Shown here piece by piece: positions 18,540 through 27,124 of a stretch of DNA of 64,000 nt. The stretch is from Streptomyces sp. NBC_00286 (GTDB lineage Bacteria > Actinomycetota > Actinomycetes > Streptomycetales > Streptomycetaceae). Numbering within the stretch: position 1 is the first letter of the stretch; every line of letters starts with the position of its first letter. The position numbers and the translations under genes were made by a program. The stretch lies in the NCBI RefSeq assembly GCF_036173125.1, contig NZ_CP108054.1, forward strand, positions 7,283,001 through 7,347,000, read 5' to 3'. The notes under the pieces are model-generated. The model saw only the letters and a list, made by a program, of their open reading frames with translations. It made no database searches and was not told the origin of the DNA.

Positions 18540-19403
18540 ATGGCAACGATTCCGTCGCTCCCCAGCAGGGATGACGTGGCACGTATCGCACGGAACACCA
18601 CCGACATCACCGGCCAACTTCTGGACACCGCGGGCAACATCACCCGTATCGCCATCAACACCTTCGACCCGCGGGACGGTTCGGGAGCGGAGGCGTTGCG
18701 CGTACTACGCGAAACCACGGCCGAACTGGCCGAGGCGAGCGCGTCCCCCCAGGCCCAGGAAGCCTTCTACCGCATCGTGGACACCCTGACGCGGCTAGGC
18801 ACGAGCGGAGCACCGCTAGCCACTCACCCCGTCAGCGAACCCGCCCAGGCACTACTCACGGCACTCGGCGACAGCCTGCTCCCGGTCCTCGACGCGGTCG
18901 GCCCGGCGCTGGAGGAGACGGCAGAGGCACTGGGCGAACTGGTGGAGGCAACGTCCCCCCTGCTCCCCGCAGCGGCCGGCCTGGCAGCGGGCACACTCCT
19001 CGCCCTGACCCCTCTGCTACGAGCCGCAGCGGATGTCCTACAGGATTCGTCCCCCGAACTCCGCCGCATAGCCGACGCGTTGACGGCAGCGCTGGCTCCG
19101 CTACTCCCCTTGCAGCTCGCCCTGGCAGAACGAACCGCCGCCGCAGGCGCGGGCATCGCACGCGCAACCCTCCCGCCCGTGGCCGACCTCGCGGAGGCCG
19201 CAGCCGCCGCTCTCAAGGCGGGCCGCCCGCTCCTGGTCGCCGGCGAAGAGCTCCTGGTCTCAGGCCTGGAACACGTCCAGCCCCTGCTCCTGGCGTCCGC
19301 CTCGCGGGCGGGTCGGGTGGCCCGGGCGGCGGCGATCCGGGTGTCTGCGGCGGTGTCGCCTGCGGCGGACTCGGGGGTGGTGGTGGCGGTGCAGCCGGTG
19401 TAG
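18540..19403 (+). CDS. Hypothetical Ala/Leu-rich protein
   Basis: 287 residues; ATG 18540 follows GAGGAG at good spacing. I do not recognise the family. Most of the chain is Ala/Leu-rich amphipathic helix with many Glu and Arg ('AQALLTALGDSLLPVLDAVGPALEETAEALGEL', 'LTPLLRAAADVLQDSSPELRRIADAL'), with no signal peptide. Several stretches are hydrophobic enough to associate with membranes, but the regular charge spacing fits long helical bundles better. Codon use is typical of the genome. It is divergent from the M14 gene and ends 20 bases before the convergent small-protein pair. No function is proposed. Confidence 0.75.
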   Translation: MATIPSLPSRDDVARIARNTTDITGQLLDTAGNITRIAINTFDPRDGSGAEALRVLRETTAELAEASASPQAQEAFYRIVDTLTRLGTSGAPLATHPVSEPAQALLTALGDSLLPVLDAVGPALEETAEALGELVEATSPLLPAAAGLAAGTLLALTPLLRAAADVLQDSSPELRRIADALTAALAPLLPLQLALAERTAAAGAGIARATLPPVADLAEAAAAALKAGRPLLVAGEELLVSGLEHVQPLLLASASRAGRVARAAAIRVSAAVSPAADSGVVVAVQPV

Positions 19404-19423
19404 TTGCACCGACGGAGGCGCGG

Positions 19424-19639
19424 TCAGTTTGAGGCGTCGTGTGGGGGTGGTTCCCCGAGGAACAGCTCATCTCCGGCCGGGAACCGAGCTGTACCGCCCT
19501 CCGCCCACGCCACGACCACGGCCAAACCGCCCATCGGGCCCATGTCGGTCGTCGCCTCCTTGACCGTGCGCCACTTGCCCTCGTAGCCGATCACGTCGCC
19601 CGGGGTGATGAGGGCCGCCCGCTTGGTGGGAACACTCAC
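19424..19639 (-). CDS. Small protein, second of an overlapping pair
   Basis: 71 residues starting at GTG 19639, which overlaps the preceding gene's TGA by 4 bases (GTGA), so it is probably translationally coupled. The sequence MSVPTKRAALITPGDVIGYEG then KWRTVKEATTDMGPMGGLAV has a beta-rich, SH3-like small-barrel look. No domain can be named with confidence. Streptomycetes carry many such small proteins next to XRE-type regulators (family knowledge, not proof). It is co-transcribed with the upstream 78-residue gene and divergent from the XRE gene. Confidence 0.7.
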   Translation of the reverse strand: MSVPTKRAALITPGDVIGYEGKWRTVKEATTDMGPMGGLAVVVAWAEGGTARFPAGDELFLGEPPPHDASN

Positions 19640-19872
19640 GCGTTCTCGACGGGCTGGATGCGTTCCAAAGGGGCGTCCCACTCGATGCCACCACCTCTCG
19701 GCCGCATGTGTGCCATCTGGCTGACGACCCGTCCGGTCTGCTTGACGCGCTCCTCGATTACGCCGACGAGTTCGCCTTTGCGCTCCGAGATCGTGTCCAT
19801 CACGAGCGTGCCCGCCGGGTAAGGCAGCTCGCCGTGGCTCAGCATCGTCGGTGGCTTGTCTGTCTGTGCCAT
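19636..19872 (-). CDS. Small protein, first of an overlapping pair divergent from the XRE regulator
   Basis: 78 residues starting MAQTDKPPTMLSHGELPYP at ATG 19872, preceded by a GAGGG-like site. An in-frame ATG 7 codons upstream exists but lies beyond that site. The core 'GTLVMDTISERKGELVGVIEERV' followed by 'RPRGGGIEWD' resembles a family of short Streptomyces proteins found beside helix-turn-helix regulators. It may be a beta-rich partner or antagonist (inference). It shares the 152-base divergent promoter region with the XRE gene. Confidence 0.72.
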   Translation of the reverse strand: MAQTDKPPTMLSHGELPYPAGTLVMDTISERKGELVGVIEERVKQTGRVVSQMAHMRPRGGGIEWDAPLERIQPVENA

Positions 19873-20024
19873 GATCCCTCGTCTCACCTGCACATACGTC
19901 TCTCACGCAAGACAACTGCCGCCGGGTGAAGCGGACTTGCACACCCCTTGCACAACGCCGGGTGCATGGCTGTCGTCGGTGAGACGATGTACGGAACGGA
20001 AGTCGAGCGGGAAAGACGCACAGT

Positions 20025-21193
20025 ATGAGCGCGACCAAGATTCCCGGACCCGGTACGAACGTGGCCGTCTGCCGCAAGGAACGTGGCCTCAGCCAGGTGG
20101 CGCTTGCCCGGCGAGCAGGCGTATCGGTCTCCCTGCTCAGCAAGATCGAGGTAGGCGACCGCGCGCTGACGCAGGGCATCGCCGCAGCGCTGGCACAGGC
20201 CATGGGGCTGACTCTCGACGAACTGCTCGGTACGGCACCGGTCGCCAAGACGGACGAGACCAGCCTTACCGCCTTGAACTACGCCATCCGGCGATTCGAC
20301 ATCGCGGATGCTCCTCCGCCCCACCCCGAGGACCTGCCCCGCGAGCTGGCCGCGCTGAACGAGCACCGCTACAAGACAGAGCTGTCGGCCGTGCTGCGGA
20401 AAGTGCCAGGGGCGCTGACCAGGGTGACCAACTTCGCCCACGCCACGCAGTCGCCGGATGCCTGGACGCGTGTCGCGGATACTTACAGCGTCGTCTACTG
20501 GCTGGCCGCCCGGCACCGCTGGATGCATCTCGCAGAGTTGGCCGTCATGAAGCAGCGGGTGGCCGCCGAGCGAGCAAACCCGATCTCCGCCACGGTGGCT
20601 GCTCGCGACGAGGCGGGGACCTTCCTCAACTCCGGTGATTTCGCAGGTGGTTTGGGCATCATTGACCGGGCGGTCGTCGAGGCGGAGACGACGCTGCGTG
20701 GGCGTGACCGTGCATTCGGTCTGGGCATCCTGCACCTGCGCGGGCTGACGCTGGCCGGGCGGCTCAAGGACAAGGCCACCGCCGATCAGCACATCGGAGC
20801 GGCCTGGCGGACGGCCGAGGGGTACGGCGAGGACCTCGACGAGCACGGTATCCACTTCGGGCCGGACCAGACGGCCACCCATGTGATCTCGACGTACTCG
20901 GACATGGACCAGCACCGCACCGCCCTGGGCACCGCCGATGACCTCTTCCGGGGCGGCACGTCGCTGCCCCCACCCGGATTGGCCCCTTGTACATGAACGT
21001 CGGCCGATCTCAACTGGCCCTCGGTGACCGTGACTCCGCCCTCGAGTCGCTCGAAGAAGCATGGGACGTCGCCCCCGAGATGGCCCGCGTCCACCCAACG
21101 AGCCAGGAACTGATGCGAGTGCTGACCTCACTGCACCGCCGCAGCAACCCGAGGCTGACCCGCCTTGCCAAGCGAGCTGGCGTGCCGTTCTGA
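20025..21193 (+). pseudogene. XRE-family regulator interrupted by a frameshift
   Basis: The first part (20025-20996, 323 residues) starts with an XRE helix-turn-helix ('VAVCRKERGLSQVALARRAGVSVSLLSKIEVGDRALT'), followed by a long helical, TPR-like sensor region. It runs out of frame after 'GLAPCT'. The remaining C-terminus continues in the next frame (LYMNVGRSQLALGDRDSALE... to 21193, TGA). It ends 'LTRLAKRAGVPF', the normal tail of this Streptomyces family. The change from one frame to the other matches loss of one base in the C-rich stretch around 20967-20986. It could be a sequencing error, a true mutation or, less likely, programmed frameshifting. Whether the truncated protein still binds DNA is unknown. 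Confidence 0.82.
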
Positions 21194-21837
21194 CCGTCAG
21201 CGCAGGGATCCGTTCCAGGATCCGCCGATTCCACGAAACACTCACTTTTCGACGTCGGTCGTGCGGTACGGGCGGTGGTGTCCAGCAGGGTCTTGAGGCG
21301 GGAAGCGACGAGTGCGGAGACGAAGTGATGGGGGCGGAATCAGCCCCTCTACTTCACGGTGGAATGCCCCCTTCACACTTCCCTTTCACAGATGCAACAC
21401 AGGAGGGTTGCAGGCCGCCCATCTCATTCGTCGCACCCGCCACTCCTTCCACTTCGTAACAGGGTTTCAGCCAGGGCCAGTTGGCGGGGCGAGATCCCCT
21501 GGCCGCGCCCGAACGAGTGTGCCTAACGTGGCCGTCGCGTCCGCAGGTCCACACCCACGGCACATGCCGTGGGCGCGGGAGACAAGGGGGGACGGTGTGC
21601 TGGTGCGCATGCCACGGGACACCACACCGACTCGTGCCTCATATCCCGCGGGCGGTGTTGATCCGGTAGAAGGGCGGGCGACCGGCAAGTCCCCGTGTGC
21701 GCCTCTCGATTGCGTCCGCCACCCCCTGCGGACGCCGTGACACCACGCGGCCCCCTTTGTGATGGGTCCGGCCGCTCCCCTTCTGCCCCGCACATGTACC
21801 GCACCCTTCTCCGATCCAGGTAGGGAGTCACGGCAAC
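21194..21837. other. 644-base stretch between the XRE gene and the RHS gene
   Basis: No convincing complete gene. The minus strand near 21250-21330 reads HFVSALVASRLKTLLDTT, possibly a decayed fragment, but no gene can be called. A 9-bp perfect palindrome lies at 21554-21573 (CCCACGGCA-CA-TGCCGTGGG). A plausible -10 hexamer TAACGT is at 21524-21529, so the RHS mRNA may have a leader of roughly 300 bases. Confidence 0.5.
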
Positions 21838-24800
21838 ATGTACTCACGCACCAAGAGCACGCCGCGCAGACGTACCAGACGCATCGTGATCGCCTCATCG
21901 GCTGTCCTCGCGCTCACCGTTTCGGCGATGCCGGCGATCGCCGCGCCGGACGAACCCGACAGGCCGGTCTCCGTGTGGGGCAAGGACGGCGAAAAAGCGA
22001 AGATGCCACCGGTGAAGGTCGGCACGACCAAGGCGCCGAAGACGGTCAAGGAGAAGGTGCCGGAGCAGCTGACGCGGTGGCGGGCAGCGCAGGAGGACCG
22101 CGCTCGCACCGGCGAGGTGCCGCGCAGCGCCAGGGCGGCGATCGAGGCGGTCGTGCCCGAGGGCCGGGGGCAGGTCCCGTTCCATCAGATCTCCGATGTG
22201 CGGGTCACGGACTCGCTCGTGGCGCGGGTGAACTACTCCAACGGCAACCTGATGCTCGCCGCGACGGACTTCCAGGTCGCCGGGGTCGACAAGTCGCTGC
22301 AACTGACGAGGACGTACAACTCGCTCGACGCCCCGTGGGGGAAGGTTTCGCAGCGCTGGTGGGCCAACTACGAGCGGTATCTGCAGATCGAGGGCGATCG
22401 GGTGGTGCTGTACGACGCCACCGGCGGATCGGTGTCCTTCACGAAGAAGGCGGACGGTACGTACGCGACCCCGAAGGGTTACCGTCTGGATCTGGAGAAG
22501 ACGTCCGGCGGCGAGTACACGGTGACCGAGCGCGGCTCGGGCATGAAGGACACCTACAGCGCCTCCGGCACGCTGGTGAAGGTGAGTGACCGCAACGGCG
22601 GCCACATCCTCATCGACCAGCACGACGAGGGCACCGAGCACAAGGGCTTCAAGCTCACCGAGTCCCGCTCCGGCCGCAGTATCGACATGGTCAAGACCGA
22701 CGCGTCGCAGTGGCAGGCCAAGGACAACACCGGCCGCACCGTGGTCTACGACTTGAATCCGGCCGGGGACCTGGCCAAGACCACCGACGCCGAGGGCAAG
22801 GCCACCTCCTTCGGCTACGACGCCGACCGCCGCCTGACGAAGATCACCACCCCGGAGGGCCGGGTCACGGTCTTCACCTACGACAGCAACAACCGCGTCA
22901 CCTCCATGAAGCGCGCCACCGGCTTCAACGACTCCGGCGAGACCGGCCCCACGTACACCTACGCCTACACCGCCGACGCGCCGGGCAAGGCCGGGGTCAC
23001 CACGGTCACCGACCCGGCCGGGAACCAAACAAAGTACACCCACACCGCGGACGGTTCGGTCACCAAGGTCACCGACGCTCTCGGCCGGAACCGGGAACGC
23101 ACCTACGACGCCAACCTGAACCTGGAGACGGCGACGGACGCCATGGGCGCCGGCTCCGACCCGGCCAACGTCATTGCCTACGGCTGGGACACCCGCTCCA
23201 ACCCCAGCAGCCTGAAACTGCCCACCGGCGCCACCGCCTCGCTGACCGGCTACCGGACGATCGCCGGGGCGGACGTCCCCGGGAAGATCAAGAGCGCGGA
23301 CGGGGTGGAGGTCAGCTACAGCTACGACTCCGCGGGCAACACCACCAAAGAGACCGTGGCCGGAGCGGACGGCGGCACCCGCACCTTCACCTACAACCCC
23401 GCCGACCCCAACTGCGGCGGCTTCGAGGGCCAGCGATGCGAGGTGAAGGACGCCAACGGCAAAGCGACCAAGTTCCACTACGACGCCAAGGGCAATCTGA
23501 CCAAGGTCACCCCGCCCGGTCCGCTGGGCGAGACCACGTACACGTACGACAGCGCGGGCCGGCCGGAGACCGTCACCGACGGCCGGGGCACCAAGACGGT
23601 GTACGTGTACGACAACCGTGACCGGATCACCAAGGTGTCCAGTACGAACTTGACCGTCACCTACGCATGGGACGGCGACGGCAACCTCAAGCAGCGCTCG
23701 GACGCCACCGGCATCACCAAGTACGACTTCGACCCCCTCAACCGGGAAACGATCCGTACCCTGCAGGACGGCTCCCAGACCGTCCTCGAATACACCCCCG
23801 AGGGCAACGTCGAGTCCTACACCGACCCATCGGGCACCGTGGAGTACACGTACAGCAAAACCCACAACCTGCTGTCCCTCACCGACCCGCAGGGCAAGAA
23901 AACGACGTACGACTACAACGCCAACGACGCCCGCACCAAGACCAGCCTCCCCGCGGGCATCACGGAGACGATCACGCGGGACAAGTCCAACCGGGCGACA
24001 CGGATCACGGCGACCTCCGAGGCGGAGGGCACCATGATCGACCTCGCCTACAGCTACGCCTACACCAGCGGCGGCGAAACCGTGGACGGCACGCAGATCC
24101 GCACCCGCACCGACGCGGTGGACGGCCTGAAGCGGACCTACGACTACGACTCCGCCGGACGCCTCAAGTACGCCAAGGAAACCGAAGGCTCGACGCTCAA
24201 CAACAGCTGGTTGTACTGCTACGACAAGGCAGGCAACCTCACCTCCCAGAACGGCAACCTCCCGGCCGCCCGGAAGGCCCGGGCCGAGGACACCTGCCCC
24301 GGAGGCAGTGCCTACACCTACAACGACGCCTCCCAACTCACCGCCGTAAACGGTGACACCAGCGGCTGGTCGTACGACAAGACGGGCAACGAGACCGCCG
24401 CCCGCCCCACAGGAGAAACCGCGCGCACCAGTACGTGGAACGACCTCTCCCAGCTCACCGACATCACCCAGGGCGGCCAGGACTACAAGGGCCGCTACGC
24501 CTCAACCGACCAGTCCGAACGTACCCAGTTCGGCGGAATACTCTTCCACAACGGCCCGGTCGGAATGTCGGCACAGACCAGCGGCGGGGTGGACATGAAC
24601 TTCACCCGCGAGCCGTCGGGGAACCTCCACTCCTTCCGCACCAACAAGCCCGGTAGTGAGGGGACGTACTACTACCTCACCGACGGACTCGGCACCGTCG
24701 AAGCGGTGGTCGACTCCCAGGGCGAGAAGGTGAACTGGTACTACTACAGCCCGAACGGCATCACCAGCGCCACCGAACGGGTATCCCAGCCCTACCGTTA

Positions 24801-25263
24801 CGCGGGTGGCTACCAGGACCCGACCGGCCTCTACCACAACGAGGCCCGCTACTACGACCCGAACGTCGGCCGCTTCACCCAGCCCGACCCTGCGGGCCTC
24901 GAAGCCAACCCGTACCTCTACGCCTCCGGGGACCCCGCCAACCTCATGGACCCCAACGGCACATGGGGCATACCCAAATGGGCAAAGAACACCTGGAAGA
25001 AGCACAGCGGCGCTATCATCGGAATTGGTGTCGCAGCCGGGTGCAGCTTCGCCAGCGGCATGACCGCAACAGCCGCTTGCGTCATCATTGGATCGGGTGT
25101 GGCTGGCGCGGTAGCCCACCATGCCTCGGGGAAGAACCAGACCGTAGGCGGGTATTGGTCGGCGACCTGGCAGCCAATGGCATGGGGGCTTGCCGGTAGC
25201 TTCGCGGGGAAGCTCGGCCCTACGGTAAACCGGTGGAGGGCCGACCGGAACCTTCCCCTCTGA
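21838..25263 (+). CDS. Secreted RHS/YD-repeat protein with variable C-terminal tip
   Basis: 1,141 residues. The N-terminus is a signal peptide (cleaved near 'AIAAPDEPD'), then a DUF6531-like region (about 120-170) and a long run of YD repeats ('TYDSAGRPETVTDGRGTKTVYVYDNRDRI' and similar). The RHS core ends with the diagnostic GGYQDPTGLYHNEARYYDPN, VGRF and NLMDPNG (residues about 987-1041). The last 99 residues differ from the repeat style. They are rich in Gly/Ala with a hydrophobic glycine-zipper-like segment (IIGIGVAAGCSFASG onward), and their DNA is visibly less GC-rich. In this family the C-terminal tip is usually the toxin or effector. Its function here is unrecognised; membrane insertion is a guess. 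Confidence 0.92.
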   Translation: MYSRTKSTPRRRTRRIVIASSAVLALTVSAMPAIAAPDEPDRPVSVWGKDGEKAKMPPVKVGTTKAPKTVKEKVPEQLTRWRAAQEDRARTGEVPRSARAAIEAVVPEGRGQVPFHQISDVRVTDSLVARVNYSNGNLMLAATDFQVAGVDKSLQLTRTYNSLDAPWGKVSQRWWANYERYLQIEGDRVVLYDATGGSVSFTKKADGTYATPKGYRLDLEKTSGGEYTVTERGSGMKDTYSASGTLVKVSDRNGGHILIDQHDEGTEHKGFKLTESRSGRSIDMVKTDASQWQAKDNTGRTVVYDLNPAGDLAKTTDAEGKATSFGYDADRRLTKITTPEGRVTVFTYDSNNRVTSMKRATGFNDSGETGPTYTYAYTADAPGKAGVTTVTDPAGNQTKYTHTADGSVTKVTDALGRNRERTYDANLNLETATDAMGAGSDPANVIAYGWDTRSNPSSLKLPTGATASLTGYRTIAGADVPGKIKSADGVEVSYSYDSAGNTTKETVAGADGGTRTFTYNPADPNCGGFEGQRCEVKDANGKATKFHYDAKGNLTKVTPPGPLGETTYTYDSAGRPETVTDGRGTKTVYVYDNRDRITKVSSTNLTVTYAWDGDGNLKQRSDATGITKYDFDPLNRETIRTLQDGSQTVLEYTPEGNVESYTDPSGTVEYTYSKTHNLLSLTDPQGKKTTYDYNANDARTKTSLPAGITETITRDKSNRATRITATSEAEGTMIDLAYSYAYTSGGETVDGTQIRTRTDAVDGLKRTYDYDSAGRLKYAKETEGSTLNNSWLYCYDKAGNLTSQNGNLPAARKARAEDTCPGGSAYTYNDASQLTAVNGDTSGWSYDKTGNETAARPTGETARTSTWNDLSQLTDITQGGQDYKGRYASTDQSERTQFGGILFHNGPVGMSAQTSGGVDMNFTREPSGNLHSFRTNKPGSEGTYYYLTDGLGTVEAVVDSQGEKVNWYYYSPNGITSATERVSQPYRYAGGYQDPTGLYHNEARYYDPNVGRFTQPDPAGLEANPYLYASGDPANLMDPNGTWGIPKWAKNTWKKHSGAIIGIGVAAGCSFASGMTATAACVIIGSGVAGAVAHHASGKNQTVGGYWSATWQPMAWGLAGSFAGKLGPTVNRWRADRNLPL

Positions 25264-25280
25264 GGGAGTAGAACGGTCTG

Positions 25281-25586
25281 ATGAGATCTCCGAACTCAAG
25301 AGGCCTGATGGCTCGGATCGCTGATGCCTACTGGCGCTTCGAGAAACGCTTTAGCCACCCGCCCACCAGAAGTCAAAGATTCTCTGCGAGGCATCCCACG
25401 CTCATTGGGGTGCTCGTAGGGGTGGTCATGTTTGCCGTCTGGCTTCTCGTATACCTTGGTGCGGGGAATGGAGTCATCCACAGTATTCTGTTCTCTCTCC
25501 TAGGGGGGGGCCTCATGGGCGCGGTCTTTGGCGGCTCCTGCCTCCTGGAAAGAAAGCGCCAGCAGAAGCTGTTCGGAGACCCCTGA
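25281..25586 (+). CDS. Small membrane protein downstream of the RHS tip (candidate immunity protein)
   Basis: 101 residues from ATG 25281, 17 bases after the RHS stop, with GGGAG 12 bases upstream. It has a basic N-terminus (MRSPNSRGLMARIADAYWRF), two likely membrane segments (TLIGVLVGVVMFAVWLLVYL and the ILFSLLGGGLMGAVFGG region) and a short basic tail. Its base composition is lower in GC than the RHS core, like the tip coding region. Immunity genes commonly sit directly after polymorphic-toxin tips, and a membrane-embedded immunity protein would suit a membrane-active tip. No family match is claimed. Confidence 0.65.
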   Translation: MRSPNSRGLMARIADAYWRFEKRFSHPPTRSQRFSARHPTLIGVLVGVVMFAVWLLVYLGAGNGVIHSILFSLLGGGLMGAVFGGSCLLERKRQQKLFGDP

Positions 25587-25637
25587 ACTCCATGGGGTAC
25601 AAGGGCGGTTAGCAACCCTCCGGTGAGCAATGTACGT

Positions 25638-25688
25638 GGCACCCCAGGGTCAGGGAGCGGTACAACCGCTCCCTGACCCTGTGGTGCC
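25638..25688 (+). terminator. Strong terminator after the RHS/small membrane gene pair
   Basis: A perfect 17-bp stem, CAGGGTCAGGGAGCGGT (25645-25661), pairs with its complement (25665-25681) around a 3-base loop. GGCACC and GGTGCC flanks extend it. It lies 52 bases after the small membrane gene. Confidence 0.8.
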
Positions 25689-26064
25689 TTATCGTTTCGT
25701 CCAGTTCGTGGACCCGTCCTACCCGCAACCGGCCCTGTTGTTCGCCCTGATCTACCAGGCGATCAGCGTCAGTTACGTAGCTCTGCTCATCGTCAGCAGC
25801 ACTTACCTCTCGACTCAGTGCCGCCCCGACGCCGCATCTCGGCTGGCCTGACAAGCGGCGCAGGCGCCCTGTTCCTGGGCTTCGCGACAAAGCTCGCCAC
25901 CACGGGCAGCTGAGGGACCCCCCGGGGGGAGGGGAGGGGCGCGGGCCCCAACGCTCACCAACCAGCGAGGTCCAACGGGTGCTGATCACGCGGGAGCTGA
26001 GGCTCGCCGGCTGACCAGACGGCTCAGACAGCTCCGACGGCTCGGGAAATGGCCAAGAGCGACC

Positions 26065-26169
26065 GTGGACATGAACTTCATCCGCGAACCGTCCGGAGGC
26101 TTCAACTCCTTCCGCACAGGAGGGGAGACGTAATTACTACCTCACCGACGCACTCGGCACGGTCGAGGC
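26065..26169 (+). pseudogene. Orphan RHS core fragment
   Basis: GTGGACATGAACTTCATCCG and the DNA after it match the RHS gene at 24589-24704 closely. Translated piecewise it gives VDMNFIREPSGGFNSFRT, then YYLTDALGTVEA. A TAA and frame changes interrupt it. It lacks the conserved core end and tip, so it is a remnant. Orphan core pieces downstream of an RHS gene are typical leftovers of tip exchange by recombination. Confidence 0.85.
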
Positions 26170-26325
26170 TCACCGTCCCCAGCGTGGTCGGACAGGTGGT
26201 GTTCTCCACCGCAGCTCTGGCCATCGCCGTCCGTGCGTTCCTGCCAGAGAAGTACGTGAAAAGAAAGATGAGTTCGGAATCGCTATGTTCGCCAGTTGGG
26301 CGAGCGTCGGACGCCGTTGACCATC

Positions 26326-26369
26326 CCTGGGGGCCGGTGCGCATCGATCACCGCGCACCGGCCCCCAGG
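26326..26369 (+). terminator. Perfect 17-bp hairpin just upstream of the membrane gene at 26387
   Basis: CCTGGGGGCCGGTGCGC (26326-26342) and its exact complement (26353-26369) flank a 10-base loop. It ends 17 bases before the GTG start and 5 bases before the ribosome-binding site. It may terminate the RHS region or act as an attenuator or RNA barrier for the next gene. Confidence 0.7.
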
Positions 26370-26386
26370 TTCCCAAAGGAGTACCC

Positions 26387-26923
26387 GTGGGTGACATGGA
26401 CATACGCGTCAAACGGGCGGCGAGGCGCGGAATGCGTGCCCGTCTCATCCTGATCGTCTGGCTGTGGGCCATCATGCCTGTACTGATGGTTGTCCTGAAC
26501 AAAACCCTCGGGCTCAGATCGGACCCCGTCTTCTTCGCCCTCTTGTTAGGCACATGCTCCCTCATCTACCACAGCGGACAGTCGTGGAAGGAGAGCAGCC
26601 GGGTACAGGAGCTCCTTGACGAGGGCGAGTCCCCGGTCGTGGTGTTCCCGGCCCGTCGTCCTCACACCGCGGCACCATGGCGCACGGTCCGTGGCTGCTT
26701 CGTCGTCCTCACCGAACGCAGGGTCCTGGTGTTCACGTACAACAAGCTTCTCGATATCCCGACCGGTGTCTTGTTGGTGGCCGACCGGAGCGAGAGTTCT
26801 GCCGAGCTGCGAGTGGACGGACGGCTCCTGACCGTCACGAGTCAAGGCACAGGAACGGCGTTCGGTGTAGCGGAACGACGCAGGACGGCGACAGCACACT
26901 TCGTGTCCGCACTCGGCGCATGA
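26387..26923 (+). CDS. Membrane protein with a C-terminal PH-like cytoplasmic domain (hypothetical)
   Basis: 178 residues; GTG 26387 follows AAAGGA with 6-base spacing. Two N-terminal membrane segments (LILIVWLWAIMPVLMVVLN; VFFALLLGTCSLIYH) are followed by a soluble region with beta-strand-like alternation ('RGCFVVLTERRVLVFTYNKLLDIPTGVLLVADR', 'ELRVDGRLLTVTS'). This resembles PH-like domains seen in other actinobacterial membrane proteins, but the match is only by eye. Leu54 is encoded by TTA (26546-26548), so expression may need bldA. It is separated from the RHS remnant by a hairpin. No function assigned. Confidence 0.75.
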   Translation: MGDMDIRVKRAARRGMRARLILIVWLWAIMPVLMVVLNKTLGLRSDPVFFALLLGTCSLIYHSGQSWKESSRVQELLDEGESPVVVFPARRPHTAAPWRTVRGCFVVLTERRVLVFTYNKLLDIPTGVLLVADRSESSAELRVDGRLLTVTSQGTGTAFGVAERRRTATAHFVSALGA

Positions 26924-27124
26924 CGCGACAGGGCAGTTCCGAGCTCGCGCCCCGCGGCGTGTGTCTCGCCGCCGGAGTACTGCGGAATGCGGCAGCCGGT
27001 GGGTGCATGTCTCCACCGTGCCGACGTACGCGGGCCAGCCGCACGGCCCCTGACCGAGGCGTACCCGGCGGCAGGAGCCCCGCCTCCGGGTAGCCGGGAA
27101 CGAAGACCCCGATAAGGTGCCCCC

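Larger units (their letters stand above)
25587..26386. other. 800-base stretch with RHS debris and hairpins
   Basis: No intact gene. It holds the strong hairpin at 25638-25688, about 370 bases without recognisable content, the orphan RHS fragment at 26065-26169, a short hydrophobic stretch just after it (VVGQVVFSTAALAIAVRAF) that could be a decayed membrane gene, and the hairpin at 26326-26369. Confidence 0.6.

Noticed and set aside
18540..19403. Membrane pore-forming protein interpretation of the Ala/Leu-rich protein
   Set aside because: The charge pattern fits soluble helices equally well; no evidence supports pore formation.
21250..21330. Minus-strand HFVSALVASRLKTLLDTT fragment as a gene
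   Set aside because: Too short, no start or ribosome-binding site, and no partner sequence in the window to compare it with.
25630..25851. 73-residue open frame after the small membrane gene
   Set aside because: It begins inside the long hairpin, lacks a ribosome-binding site and matches nothing recognised.
26170..26320. Short hydrophobic frame after the orphan RHS fragment as an immunity gene
   Set aside because: No start, no ribosome-binding site and broken frames; recorded only as possible decayed sequence.
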